A stretch of 64,000 nucleotides of DNA from Alphaproteobacteria bacterium bin52. GTDB lineage: Bacteria; Pseudomonadota; Alphaproteobacteria; Thalassobaculales; Thalassobaculaceae. The notes under the pieces were generated by a model that was not told the DNA's origin, searched no databases, and was given only the letters and a program-made list of their open reading frames with translations. Location of the stretch: positions 29,232 to 93,231 of the forward strand of contig MPMT01000003.1 in the NCBI GenBank assembly GCA_002238645.1. Direction: 5' to 3'. This document shows positions 1-9,133 of the stretch, one piece after another (position 1 is the stretch's first letter; the number at the start of each line of letters is the position of its first letter). The translations under genes and the position numbers were made by a program.

Positions 1-1
1 A

Positions 2-349
2 GGCGTCATCGCGGTCAGGGCGGCGATCGACAGCTTTCCGCTGGGCCCGGCGCTCGGCAGCGTGTGGTACGGGATATGGCCGGTGACCCCGTCCGTCGCA
101 CTGTCCGCGGCGGTGACCGCGGGTCTGCTGGCCGTGGTCAGTATCGCGGCCGCGTTCTCGGGCATCGTGACCGACCCGGTGCTGCGCCGGCTCGGGCTGC
201 ACCGTCGCAGGCTGCACCGCATGTTGCGGGACATGGAGGAAGGGTGCGGCAAACCGGGCGCAACGGCGTTTCGCATGCGCGAGGAATACGTGGTCAGGCT
301 GCTTGACCTTGTCGAGGCCGCGAGGCTGCTCCATCGTAGCCTTGCGTGA
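2..349 (+). CDS. C-terminal part of an unidentified membrane protein (5' end outside window)
   Basis: The reading frame is open from the first base and ends at a TGA at 347-349, so only the last 115 residues or so are visible. They contain a hydrophobic segment (SAAVTAGLLAVVSIAAAFSG) followed by a basic, helical tail rich in Arg and Leu, which suggests a membrane anchor with a cytoplasmic C-terminus. A GTG at 62 could start a shorter protein, but the frame is uninterrupted upstream, so truncation by the window edge is more likely. I do not recognise the family. The P450 gene follows 26 bp downstream on the same strand. Confidence 0.6.
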   Translation, partial: GVIAVRAAIDSFPLGPALGSVWYGIWPVTPSVALSAAVTAGLLAVVSIAAAFSGIVTDPVLRRLGLHRRRLHRMLRDMEEGCGKPGATAFRMREEYVVRLLDLVEAARLLHRSLA

Positions 350-375
350 CCGGATCTCGAAGATCGGGGAGGAGC

Positions 376-1623
376 ATGCACGCCAGCGACGCGCAGAGAG
401 CGCGGGCATTCGATCTCGCACGGCTTGACCCCGCCTTTCTCGACGATCCCTATCCGACCTATCACCTGCTCAGGAACCACGATCCGGTCCACGTCTGCCC
501 GGACGGTTCGGTGTTCGTCACCCGCTACCGCGACGTCGACGCCATCTACCGGGACCGCAGGTTCAGTTCCGACAAGAAGGACGAATTCGGGGCGAAGTTC
601 GGCGACAGTCCGCTGTTTCGGCACCACACGACGAGCCTCGTGTTCAACGACGCTCCCCTGCACACCAGGGTGCGCCGGCTCATGATGCCTGCCTTCACCC
701 CGAGGGCGCTCCGTGCACTCGAGGCTCCGCTCGCCGCGCTTGTCGACCGCCTGCTCGACCGCATTGCCGCTATGGGTCGCTTCGACCTCATCGCCGACTT
801 CGCCGCCGCGATCCCGGTCCAGGTCATTGGTGACCTGCTCGGGGTGCCTGACGGGGAACGTGGACCGCTGCGGGACTGGTCGCTCGCGATTCTGGGCGCC
901 CTCGAGCCCGCCCCGGGCGAGGATGTGCTGCGCCGCGGCAATGATGCGGTTCGGGATTTCTCCCGCTACCTCGAGGGCCTTATTGCACGGCGTGACGGTG
1001 ACGCGGCGGGCAACAACGATGTGCTCGCACTGCTTCGCGCGGGACGCGACGGAGAACGGCTCGATCCCGACGTTCTGGTCCAGAACTGCATCTTCCTGCT
1101 CAATGCCGGGCACGAGACCACAACCAACCTGATCGGCAACGGTGTGGCGGCGCTCATGCAACACCCGGACCAGCTCGACCGGTTGCGGCGGTGTCCCGAA
1201 CTGATAGACAGCGCGATTGAGGAATTCCTGCGCTTCGAGAGTTCCAACCAGCTTGGCAACCGGCGGACACTGGAGGCGGTGGAGATCGGCGGCGCCGGGT
1301 TTCCAGCGGGTACCCTGGTCACGCTCTGCATCGGTGCGGCCAACCGTGATCCCGAGGTGTTTGCCGATCCCGACAGGCTCGACATCGCGCGAAGGCCGAA
1401 CCCGCACCTCGCCTTCGGCGGCGGCATTCATACCTGTGCCGGAATGAGCCTCGCGCGCATGGAGGGCAGGGTGGCGATCGAAAGACTGGTGCGCAGGTTC
1501 GCGGAACTCGAGCCCGACGGGGAGTTTCGTCGCGGCGGGCGGGCCCGCTTCAGGGGGTTTCTCGCCTATCCGATGCGGGTGGGCCGGGACGGCTCGCGGA
1601 CCGGCGCTCGGTCCAGAGGTTGA
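376..1623 (+). CDS. Cytochrome P450 (monooxygenase)
   Basis: This is a soluble bacterial P450 of 415 residues, a typical class I length. The I-helix oxygen-activation motif AGHETT, the K-helix ExxR (EFLR) and the haem loop FGGGIHTCAG are all present, with the haem-ligating Cys at about residue 354. P450s of this class hydroxylate small hydrophobic substrates using electrons from a ferredoxin and ferredoxin reductase. No redox partner gene lies next to it, so partner and substrate cannot be read from context. The ATG at 376 was chosen because GGGGAGGAG lies just upstream; an in-frame start at 346 would overlap the preceding gene. The 3' end overlaps the convergent transporter gene by 74 bp. 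Confidence 0.93.
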   Translation: MHASDAQRARAFDLARLDPAFLDDPYPTYHLLRNHDPVHVCPDGSVFVTRYRDVDAIYRDRRFSSDKKDEFGAKFGDSPLFRHHTTSLVFNDAPLHTRVRRLMMPAFTPRALRALEAPLAALVDRLLDRIAAMGRFDLIADFAAAIPVQVIGDLLGVPDGERGPLRDWSLAILGALEPAPGEDVLRRGNDAVRDFSRYLEGLIARRDGDAAGNNDVLALLRAGRDGERLDPDVLVQNCIFLLNAGHETTTNLIGNGVAALMQHPDQLDRLRRCPELIDSAIEEFLRFESSNQLGNRRTLEAVEIGGAGFPAGTLVTLCIGAANRDPEVFADPDRLDIARRPNPHLAFGGGIHTCAGMSLARMEGRVAIERLVRRFAELEPDGEFRRGGRARFRGFLAYPMRVGRDGSRTGARSRG

Positions 1624-2470
1624 TGAGATTGCCGGAGAAGATGACGGCGCCGCCGACCAGGATCAGGATGTCGAGCCCCTCGTTGTAGAACAGGAAACCG
1701 ATGGCGGCGATCAGGGGCAGGCGGAAAAAGTCGATCGGAGTGACCACAGCGGCGTCGGCGAGACTGAGCGCATGGGCAAAGCAGAAGTGGGAACCGAGGC
1801 CGCAGGCGCCGATCAGCGCGATCCAGGGCAGCATCGCGGCGGAGGGGATGGTCCAGTCGGGCAGTGACAGCACCAGTCCGATCGGGAACTGCACCAGGTT
1901 CATGTAGAAGATGACCGTGAGCGGGGATTCGCTCCCCGACATGTAACGGGTGAAGACGAAGGTGATGGCGAATCCCACCGAGGCCAGCAGCACGACCAAG
2001 GTTGCCGGATGGATGGTCTCGAAGCCGGGCCGAAGGATGATCAGGATTCCGGTGAAACCCAGGGCAATGGCGGCGATTCGCGAGCCGGTCAGCCGTTCAC
2101 GCAGGAACAGGCTCGCAAGCAGGGCGGTCCAGATCGGCGCGGTGAACTCGATTGCGAACACCTGTGCAAGCGGCAGCACCGCGACCCCGAACAACCAGCT
2201 CGCCTGGGCTGCGAAGTGGACCACGTTGCGGGTGACGTGAAGCCGCAACCGGTTTGTGCGGACCTTCGAGAACCCGATGATCGCCACCAGCGGCACCAGG
2301 ACGGCGAGGCAGGTGAGCGAGCGGATGAAGGAGGTCTGGACCGCGTTCAGTTCAGCCGAGAGTTCCCGCCCGGCGATCGCCATGCCGCTCAGGCTCAGAA
2401 GGGCGCCTGCCATCCACAGGCTCGCCAGCAGAATCCTCTGCGGACGGCGGCTGGCAACGGGGATGCTCAT
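1550..2470 (-). CDS. EamA/DMT-family permease
   Basis: An inner-membrane protein of about 306 residues with around ten hydrophobic segments and the internal two-fold repeat typical of the drug/metabolite transporter superfamily. The segment after the first half ends in LRERLTG, the usual EamA linker. Substrates of this family are diverse (amino acids, nucleosides, metabolites) and cannot be predicted here. The ATG at 2470 is preferred: the frame stays open to a GTG at 2542, but that would place the start inside the promoter of the divergent suf regulator. The last 74 bp overlap the end of the P450 gene on the other strand. Confidence 0.82.
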   Translation of the reverse strand: MSIPVASRRPQRILLASLWMAGALLSLSGMAIAGRELSAELNAVQTSFIRSLTCLAVLVPLVAIIGFSKVRTNRLRLHVTRNVVHFAAQASWLFGVAVLPLAQVFAIEFTAPIWTALLASLFLRERLTGSRIAAIALGFTGILIILRPGFETIHPATLVVLLASVGFAITFVFTRYMSGSESPLTVIFYMNLVQFPIGLVLSLPDWTIPSAAMLPWIALIGACGLGSHFCFAHALSLADAAVVTPIDFFRLPLIAAIGFLFYNEGLDILILVGGAVIFSGNLINLWTERRSASRPGPPASDRRETP

Positions 2471-2527
2471 GGACCTGTCCTGCCGGAACACGGGTGAGGA
2501 AACATACTGTCCGGGTTTCTCTTCCGA

Positions 2528-2556
2528 TTGAATTTCTTTCACGTCCCGCCTATATA
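2528..2556 (+). promoter_or_regulatory. Sigma-70-like promoter of the suf operon
   Basis: TTGAAT at 2528-2533 and TATATA at 2551-2556 are separated by 17 bp, close to the consensus -35/-10 arrangement, and lie in the most AT-rich stretch of the region. The predicted transcription start falls near 2563, about 24 bp before the regulator's ATG. No other gap in the operon exceeds 42 bp, so this promoter probably serves the whole suf operon. Confidence 0.5.
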
Positions 2557-2560
2557 CAAG

Positions 2561-2571
2561 ACCAATCTGGT
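2561..2571 (+). promoter_or_regulatory. Candidate operator, ACCA-N3-TGGT palindrome
   Basis: The sequence ACCAATCTGGT is a 4-bp inverted repeat with a 3-bp spacer. It sits immediately after the -10 box and over the expected transcription start of the Rrf2-family regulator gene. That position suits autorepression by the regulator. The assignment rests on position and symmetry only; the match to a known IscR/SufR box was not tested. Confidence 0.35.
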
Positions 2572-2586
2572 ACGGTTCATTGTGCG

Positions 2587-3045
2587 ATGCTCAGACTGAA
2601 CAGAATGACGGACTACGCAGTGGTGGTGCTGGGGCAGCTCTCGCGAGCGCCAGGCGAGATCCGCACCTCGGTGCAGATCGCCGAGGAAACGGCGATCCCC
2701 GTGCCCACCGTGTCGAAGCTGCTGCGAATCCTCGCAGGCACGGCGCTGGTCACCTCGCACCGGGGTCCGTCGGGCGGGTTCTCGCTGGACCGGTGCGCGC
2801 ACGAGGTCCGTGTCGCCGAGATCATCGAGGCGCTGGACGGGCCCATCGCGCTCACGGCCTGTGTCGAAGGGGCACCCGACCGGTGCAGCGTGGAATCGCT
2901 CTGCCCGATGCGCGGCAACTGGACCCGGGTCAACAACGCGATCCGGCATGCGCTGGAAGGCGTGACGCTGGAAGACCTGCTGGATCCGACACATATCTTT
3001 CCGATCCCCGAGCAGCGGCCGGCGCGCCCGGCGCCATCGGCGTGA
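2587..3045 (+). CDS. Rrf2-family SUF operon regulator (IscR/SufR-like)
   Basis: A 152-residue Rrf2 transcription factor with an N-terminal winged helix ([23 protein letters not shown], and the wing [11 protein letters not shown]). Three cysteines follow, spaced C-x7-C-x5-C ([10 protein letters not shown], then SVESLC). These are the ligands that bind an Fe-S cluster in IscR-like sensors. The sequence matches the proteobacterial SUF-associated Rrf2 branch rather than RirA or NsrR. It heads the suf operon, 40 bp before sufB, so it very likely adjusts operon expression to Fe-S or iron status. The ATG at 2587 ([11 protein letters not shown]) fits the family N-terminus. Confidence 0.9.
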   Translation: MLRLNRMTDYAVVVLGQLSRAPGEIRTSVQIAEETAIPVPTVSKLLRILAGTALVTSHRGPSGGFSLDRCAHEVRVAEIIEALDGPIALTACVEGAPDRCSVESLCPMRGNWTRVNNAIRHALEGVTLEDLLDPTHIFPIPEQRPARPAPSA

Positions 3046-3085
3046 CGGTGGATCGGCACGACAGGGAAACCGGATAGGAACGACA

Positions 3086-4543
<1,458 letters not shown>

Positions 4544-4572
4544 GCCGTGCGGGAAGGATCGGGAACACGCAT

Positions 4573-5322
4573 ATGCTGAAGATCGACAGTCTGCACGCCG
4601 AGGTCGACGGTGTGGAGGTCCTGCAAGGGATCGATCTCGAGATCGATGCCGGCGAGGTCCACGCCATCATGGGACCGAACGGATCCGGCAAGAGCACGCT
4701 CGCCCATATCCTCGCCGGCCGCGAGGGTTACGAGGTGACGCACGGGTCGATCAGCTTCCGTGGCCGGGACCTGCTCGACATGTCTCCGGACGAACGCGCC
4801 AACAATGGAGTCTTCCTCGCCTTCCAGTACCCTGTGGAGATCCCGGGCGTGACCGGCATGACCTTCCTGAAGGAAGCGTACAACGCCCGGCGCGCCCATG
4901 CCGGCGAGGGTGAGGTCGATGCCATGCAGTTCCTCAAGCTGGTCCGCGCCCGGGCGCGCGAGCTTGGCATGAACGACGACATCCTCAAGCGGGCCGTCAA
5001 CGTCGGGTTTTCCGGCGGCGAGAAGAAGCGTAACGAAGTGCTGCAGATGGCCGTCCTCGAACCCGCGCTCGCGGTGCTCGACGAGACCGATTCCGGGCTC
5101 GACATCGACGCGCTCAAGGTCGTTTCGGACAGTGTCAATCGGCTGCGTACACCGGAACGGGCCATGCTGGTGATCACTCACTACCAGCGGCTGCTCAACC
5201 ACATCAGCCCGGACCGGGTGCACGTGCTGGCGAACGGGAAGATTCGCCGGTCCGGCGGCAGGGAACTGGCGCTGGAACTCGAGGCCAACGGCTATGCAGC
5301 CTACACGGAGCGGGCCGCGTGA
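4573..5322 (+). CDS. sufC: Fe-S assembly ATPase SufC
   Basis: An ABC-type ATPase subunit of 249 residues that powers conformational change of SufBD. The Walker A motif GPNGSGKST lies at residues 34-42. The ABC signature appears as FSGGEKKRNE, and Walker B with the downstream D-loop as LAVLDETDSGLDIDAL. The ETDSGLD form is characteristic of SufC rather than of transport ATPases. The gene ends one base into sufD, consistent with translational coupling. Confidence 0.97.
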   Translation: MLKIDSLHAEVDGVEVLQGIDLEIDAGEVHAIMGPNGSGKSTLAHILAGREGYEVTHGSISFRGRDLLDMSPDERANNGVFLAFQYPVEIPGVTGMTFLKEAYNARRAHAGEGEVDAMQFLKLVRARARELGMNDDILKRAVNVGFSGGEKKRNEVLQMAVLEPALAVLDETDSGLDIDALKVVSDSVNRLRTPERAMLVITHYQRLLNHISPDRVHVLANGKIRRSGGRELALELEANGYAAYTERAA

Positions 5323-6626
5323 TGCCGGATGACGCAGCGCCACTTCCCCCGTTCCTGGACCTGATCGACCAGGCGTCGTCTGCGGGCGACCGGCTTGCAG
5401 GTCTGCGCGCGAACGCGAGGATGCGCTACCTCGCCTCGGGCTGGCCGCACGCGCGAACGGAGTCGTGGAAGTACACCAGCCTGAACCCGCTGGCGGCGGG
5501 GCAGTTCGCGTCGACGGGCCATGGCGACACACCCGTACTCCCCGCAAGACCGACCATTGACGGGCCGCGGCTGGTACTGGTCAATGGCGTGGTGCGGCCT
5601 GATCTGTCCGATCTGGGTGACCTTGGACCAGGCGTGCGGGCAACGCGGCTTGCGAACGGGAGCGATCCCGATGTCCGCGCGCTCGCGTCGATCATCGAGG
5701 AGACGGACTCGACCGACGGTCTGCCGCTCGCCGCGCTCAGCACCGCCACCATGCTTGACGTGCTCGTGATCGACATCGCTGCCGGTACCGTGGTCGAGCG
5801 GCCACTGCACGTGATCTCGGCGGCCTGCGGCGAGGGGGCCGCGCTCGCACCGCGCATCGTCATCCGGGCCGGCGCCGACAGTGTGGCGACCGTGATGGAG
5901 TCCCACATCGCCGACGGGCCGGGGTTCGCCAACGCGGTCTGCCAGGTCACGCTCGGCCAGGGTGCAATGCTCGGCCACTACCGGGTGCAGGACCAGCCGG
6001 ATACCTCGTTCCACGTGGGGCTGACCGAGGTACGGGCCGGTGCCCGCAGCCAGTATGACAATTTCGTGCTTTCGACCGGCAGCAGGCTGGCGCGCAATGA
6101 GATTCGCGGCCGGATCGAGGGCTCCGGGGCGGAATACCGGATCAACGGCGCCTACCTCGGAGCGGGAACGCAGCACCTGGACACCACCACCTTCATCGAT
6201 CACGCAGCACCCGGGAGTACCAGTCGCGAAGTCTACAAGGGTGTGCTGACCGATCGGGCCCGCGGCGTGTTCCAGGGCAAGATCCTGGTCCGCTCGGTCG
6301 CCCAGAAGACTGACGGCTACCAGATGAACCGGGCGATGCTGCTGTCAGGGCGCGCCGAGGTCGATTCCAAGCCCGAACTCGAGATCTATGCCGACGACGT
6401 GCGGTGCAGTCATGGTGCCACCGTCGGAGAACTCGATCCGGAGCAGGTGTTCTATCTCCAGGCGCGCGGCATTTCGCACGAAACGGCTCGACGGCTGCTG
6501 GTGGCGGCCTATGTCGACGAGGTGCTGGACGAGATCCGCAGCGAACCGGTTCGCCAGGCGATGGGACAGGTGGCCCGGAACTGGCTCGGGCGGGTCATCG
6601 GAATGCCGGGGGAGGGGCGGTCATGA
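5322..6626 (+). CDS. sufD: Fe-S assembly protein SufD
   Basis: SufD pairs with SufB and SufC in the assembly complex and supports iron acquisition. The product is 434 residues. The conserved N-terminal SWKYTSL motif and the C-terminal block CSHGATVGELD...FYLQARGI are both visible. The ATG at 5322 overlaps the sufC stop (TGATG); a GTG one codon upstream is an alternative. The 3' end overlaps sufS by 4 bp (ATGA). Confidence 0.95.
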   Translation: MPDDAAPLPPFLDLIDQASSAGDRLAGLRANARMRYLASGWPHARTESWKYTSLNPLAAGQFASTGHGDTPVLPARPTIDGPRLVLVNGVVRPDLSDLGDLGPGVRATRLANGSDPDVRALASIIEETDSTDGLPLAALSTATMLDVLVIDIAAGTVVERPLHVISAACGEGAALAPRIVIRAGADSVATVMESHIADGPGFANAVCQVTLGQGAMLGHYRVQDQPDTSFHVGLTEVRAGARSQYDNFVLSTGSRLARNEIRGRIEGSGAEYRINGAYLGAGTQHLDTTTFIDHAAPGSTSREVYKGVLTDRARGVFQGKILVRSVAQKTDGYQMNRAMLLSGRAEVDSKPELEIYADDVRCSHGATVGELDPEQVFYLQARGISHETARRLLVAAYVDEVLDEIRSEPVRQAMGQVARNWLGRVIGMPGEGRS

Positions 6627-7849
6627 GCGCCCGGTTCGACGTGGACACGGCGCGCAAGGATTTTCCGATCCTGTCGAAGCCGGTCCGGGGCAGGCGTCTC
6701 GTCTACCTGGACAGTGCCGGGTCGGCGCAGAAGCCGCGCCATGTCATCGATAGCGTCAGGGACGTCTACGAAAACGACTACGCCAACGTACACCGGGGTC
6801 TGCACTATCTCTCGGAACGGGCCTCGGCCCGCTACGAGGAGGCGCGCGAGACCGTGCGCGCGTTCATCAACGCGCCGGAACAGCACGAAGTGGTCTTCAC
6901 CGGGGGGACAACCGAAGCGATCAACCTGGTGGCGTGGAGCTACGGCCGCAGCGTGCTGGGGCCTGGCGACGAGGTGCTGATCACCTGTGCCGAGCATCAC
7001 TCCAACATCGTGCCGTGGCACCTGGTGCGTGAACAGACCGGGTGTGTGGTCAAGGCGGTGCCGGTCCAGGACGACGGAACCTTCCGACTCGAGGACTTTG
7101 CGCGCCTCATCACGGAAAGGACCCGCGTCGTTTCCTGCTTCCATGTCTCGAACGTGCTCGGGACCGTCCTGCCGCTGCGCGACATCGCGCGGCTTGCCCA
7201 CGCGCAGGGCGCGGTGGTGGTAGTGGACGGTGCCCAGGGCATCGTGCACCTGCCGGTCGACGTCCAGGAACTGGAGGTCGACTTCTACGCCTTTTCCGGC
7301 CACAAGCTCTACGGTCCTTCCGGGATCGGCGTGCTCTGGGGCCGGGCGGAACTGCTCGAAGCCATGCCACCGTGGCAGGGCGGGGGCGGGATGATCGACA
7401 CGGTGACCCTGTCGGCGACCACCTGGGCGGACCTGCCCGACAAGTTCGAGGCCGGGACCCCGCCGATTGCCCAGGCGATCGGTCTGGCCGCGGCCATCGA
7501 CTACGTCAGCGACATCGGGATCGACGCGATCGCGCGCCACGAGCAGGAGGTGCTGCTGTACGCGACCCAGCGGCTCGCTTCCGTGCCGGGCCTGTCACTG
7601 GTCGGTACCGCGGCCGGGAAGGCCAGCGTCGTCTCCTTCGTCATGGACTGCGCGCATCCGCACGATGTCTCGACCATCATCGACCAGTACGGCGTCGCCG
7701 TGCGGGCCGGTCATCACTGCGCCCAGCCGCTGATGGACCGTTTCGAGCTGTCATCGACGGCGCGCGCGAGCCTTGCGCTTTACAACACCACCGAGGACAT
7801 CGACATCCTTGTCGAGAGCCTTGAGAAAGTACGGGAGATCTTCCAATGA
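6623..7849 (+). CDS. sufS: Cysteine desulfurase SufS (group II)
   Basis: A PLP enzyme of 408 residues that removes sulfur from L-cysteine and holds it as a persulfide for SufBCD. The PLP lysine is Lys228 in SGHKLYG, and the persulfide cysteine is Cys366 in RAGHHCAQP. The short RxGHHC loop marks the SufS class. The ATG overlaps the sufD stop. SufS normally needs SufE or SufU as sulfur acceptor; neither is encoded here, so that partner must be elsewhere in the genome. Confidence 0.97.
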   Translation: MSARFDVDTARKDFPILSKPVRGRRLVYLDSAGSAQKPRHVIDSVRDVYENDYANVHRGLHYLSERASARYEEARETVRAFINAPEQHEVVFTGGTTEAINLVAWSYGRSVLGPGDEVLITCAEHHSNIVPWHLVREQTGCVVKAVPVQDDGTFRLEDFARLITERTRVVSCFHVSNVLGTVLPLRDIARLAHAQGAVVVVDGAQGIVHLPVDVQELEVDFYAFSGHKLYGPSGIGVLWGRAELLEAMPPWQGGGGMIDTVTLSATTWADLPDKFEAGTPPIAQAIGLAAAIDYVSDIGIDAIARHEQEVLLYATQRLASVPGLSLVGTAAGKASVVSFVMDCAHPHDVSTIIDQYGVAVRAGHHCAQPLMDRFELSSTARASLALYNTTEDIDILVESLEKVREIFQ

Positions 7850-8259
7850 GTGCTTTCGGACCGGAGCTCAATCCGTACGGATCGTTCATGATGGATCCGG
7901 CCGTTCCCGAAGGAACAACGGCGCGCTCGGGCGCCAAGCTTGCCGAAGGTGCGCCGCATGCGAGTGACGAGGCGATCGTCGACGCGCTGCGCACGGTTCA
8001 CGACCCGGAAATCCCGGTCAACATCTACGACCTCGGACTGATCTACGAGACCGAGCGACTCGTTGACGGCGATGTCAAGATCCTGATGACCCTGACGGCG
8101 CCCGCCTGTCCCGTGGCCGGTGAGATGCCGTATGATGTGGCGGCAGCGGTTTCGGACGTTGACGGGGTCGGGGAAGTGGCGGTCGAGCTGACCTGGGAGC
8201 CGCCCTGGACGCCCGAGCGGATGAGTGACGAGGCGAAACTGATCCTGAACATGTACTGA
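7846..8259 (+). CDS. sufT: SufT-like DUF59/MIP18 protein
   Basis: A 137-residue protein whose second half is a MIP18/DUF59 domain (DPEIPVNIYDLGLIY; LTAPACPVAGEM with the conserved Cys). The first 45 residues are a low-complexity extension seen in SUF-linked members. SufT acts as an accessory factor in maturation of Fe-S proteins. The ATG overlaps the sufS stop by 4 bp, so it is translationally coupled to the operon. Confidence 0.9.
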   Translation: MSAFGPELNPYGSFMMDPAVPEGTTARSGAKLAEGAPHASDEAIVDALRTVHDPEIPVNIYDLGLIYETERLVDGDVKILMTLTAPACPVAGEMPYDVAAAVSDVDGVGEVAVELTWEPPWTPERMSDEAKLILNMY

Positions 8260-8296
8260 GACCCTGGCGGGTCCGAAGGCGCAGGGAGACGGAGCA

Positions 8297-8653
8297 ATGT
8301 TCCAGTTCGAGCCAGGCAAGGCGCCGGTCACGCTGACCGATGCGGCAGCCGCGCGGGTGCGCACCCTGATCGAGAAGAGCGAGAACGAGAAGGTGCTCGG
8401 GCTTCGGGTCGGCGTGAAGTCCCGCGGCTGTTCCGGAATGAGTTACTTCGTCGAATACGCCACCGATCAGAAGAAGTTCGAGGACAAGGTCGAGGAAAAG
8501 GGAGTGACCCTGTTCATCGATCCCACCGCGGTCATGTTCATCCTCGGCTCCGAGATGGACTACCAGGAAGACAGGATGTTCTCCGGTTTCGTGTTCAACA
8601 ATCCGAACGAGACCGGGCGCTGCGGTTGCGGGGAGAGCTTCTCGGTGGCCTGA
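8297..8653 (+). CDS. A-type Fe-S carrier (SufA/IscA/HesB family)
   Basis: A 118-residue A-type carrier that accepts clusters from the scaffold and passes them to apoproteins. The three conserved cysteines are present: one in SRGCSGMSY and two in the C-terminal CGCGESF. It is the last gene of the suf operon, 37 bp after sufT. Its operon position suggests SufA, but A-type proteins are hard to tell apart by sequence alone, so no symbol is given. Confidence 0.93.
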   Translation: MFQFEPGKAPVTLTDAAAARVRTLIEKSENEKVLGLRVGVKSRGCSGMSYFVEYATDQKKFEDKVEEKGVTLFIDPTAVMFILGSEMDYQEDRMFSGFVFNNPNETGRCGCGESFSVA

Positions 8654-9133
8654 CCAGGGCTGACGCGCCGGCACCGTGTCCGTGCGCAAGGGTGCTCTCG
8701 CTCACAGGATCCGTCCGGAGATCCGATCGGTGTCGGGCGATCGGGCACCGTCGTCGTGCCGATGCCGGGAGCCTGAGTTGTCCGGAACATCGACAGTTCC
8801 CGGCTCCGCCCGGGCATCCGCACTGGCCGGAAACACGTTGCCTAGCAGGCATGGCGGCGCGCGAAACCCTCGCCCAGTTCCGGCGCGCGGGGCAGACTGG
8901 CGTCTGGTGTCCCGTCATGGCACGTGCAGCCTCCCCGGGCTCCGGGAACCGGTGAAGACCGAGCGCTCCTGATACCGCGAAGTCCTGCAGGCCCATTCCT
9001 TGCTGCGGCACCGCCCTGCTGCCCACCCGAGCGGCGGGCTGATCCGCGACTGTCCGTGTTCTGAAGTGCGGCAATCGATCACGGCGGTGGGTACCCGAAA
9101 CCCGTTTTCCACCCGGGTCGGGGCTCCGGGTCG
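8654..9133. other. 480-bp intergenic region with no supported gene
   Basis: This gap lies between the convergent sufA-like gene and glnS. Frames on both strands are open but arginine- and proline-rich without recognisable motifs, as expected of non-coding GC-rich DNA. Short imperfect inverted repeats occur next to the glnS stop (about 9094-9128), but none forms a clean hairpin with a T-run. No RNA gene was recognised. Confidence 0.5.
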
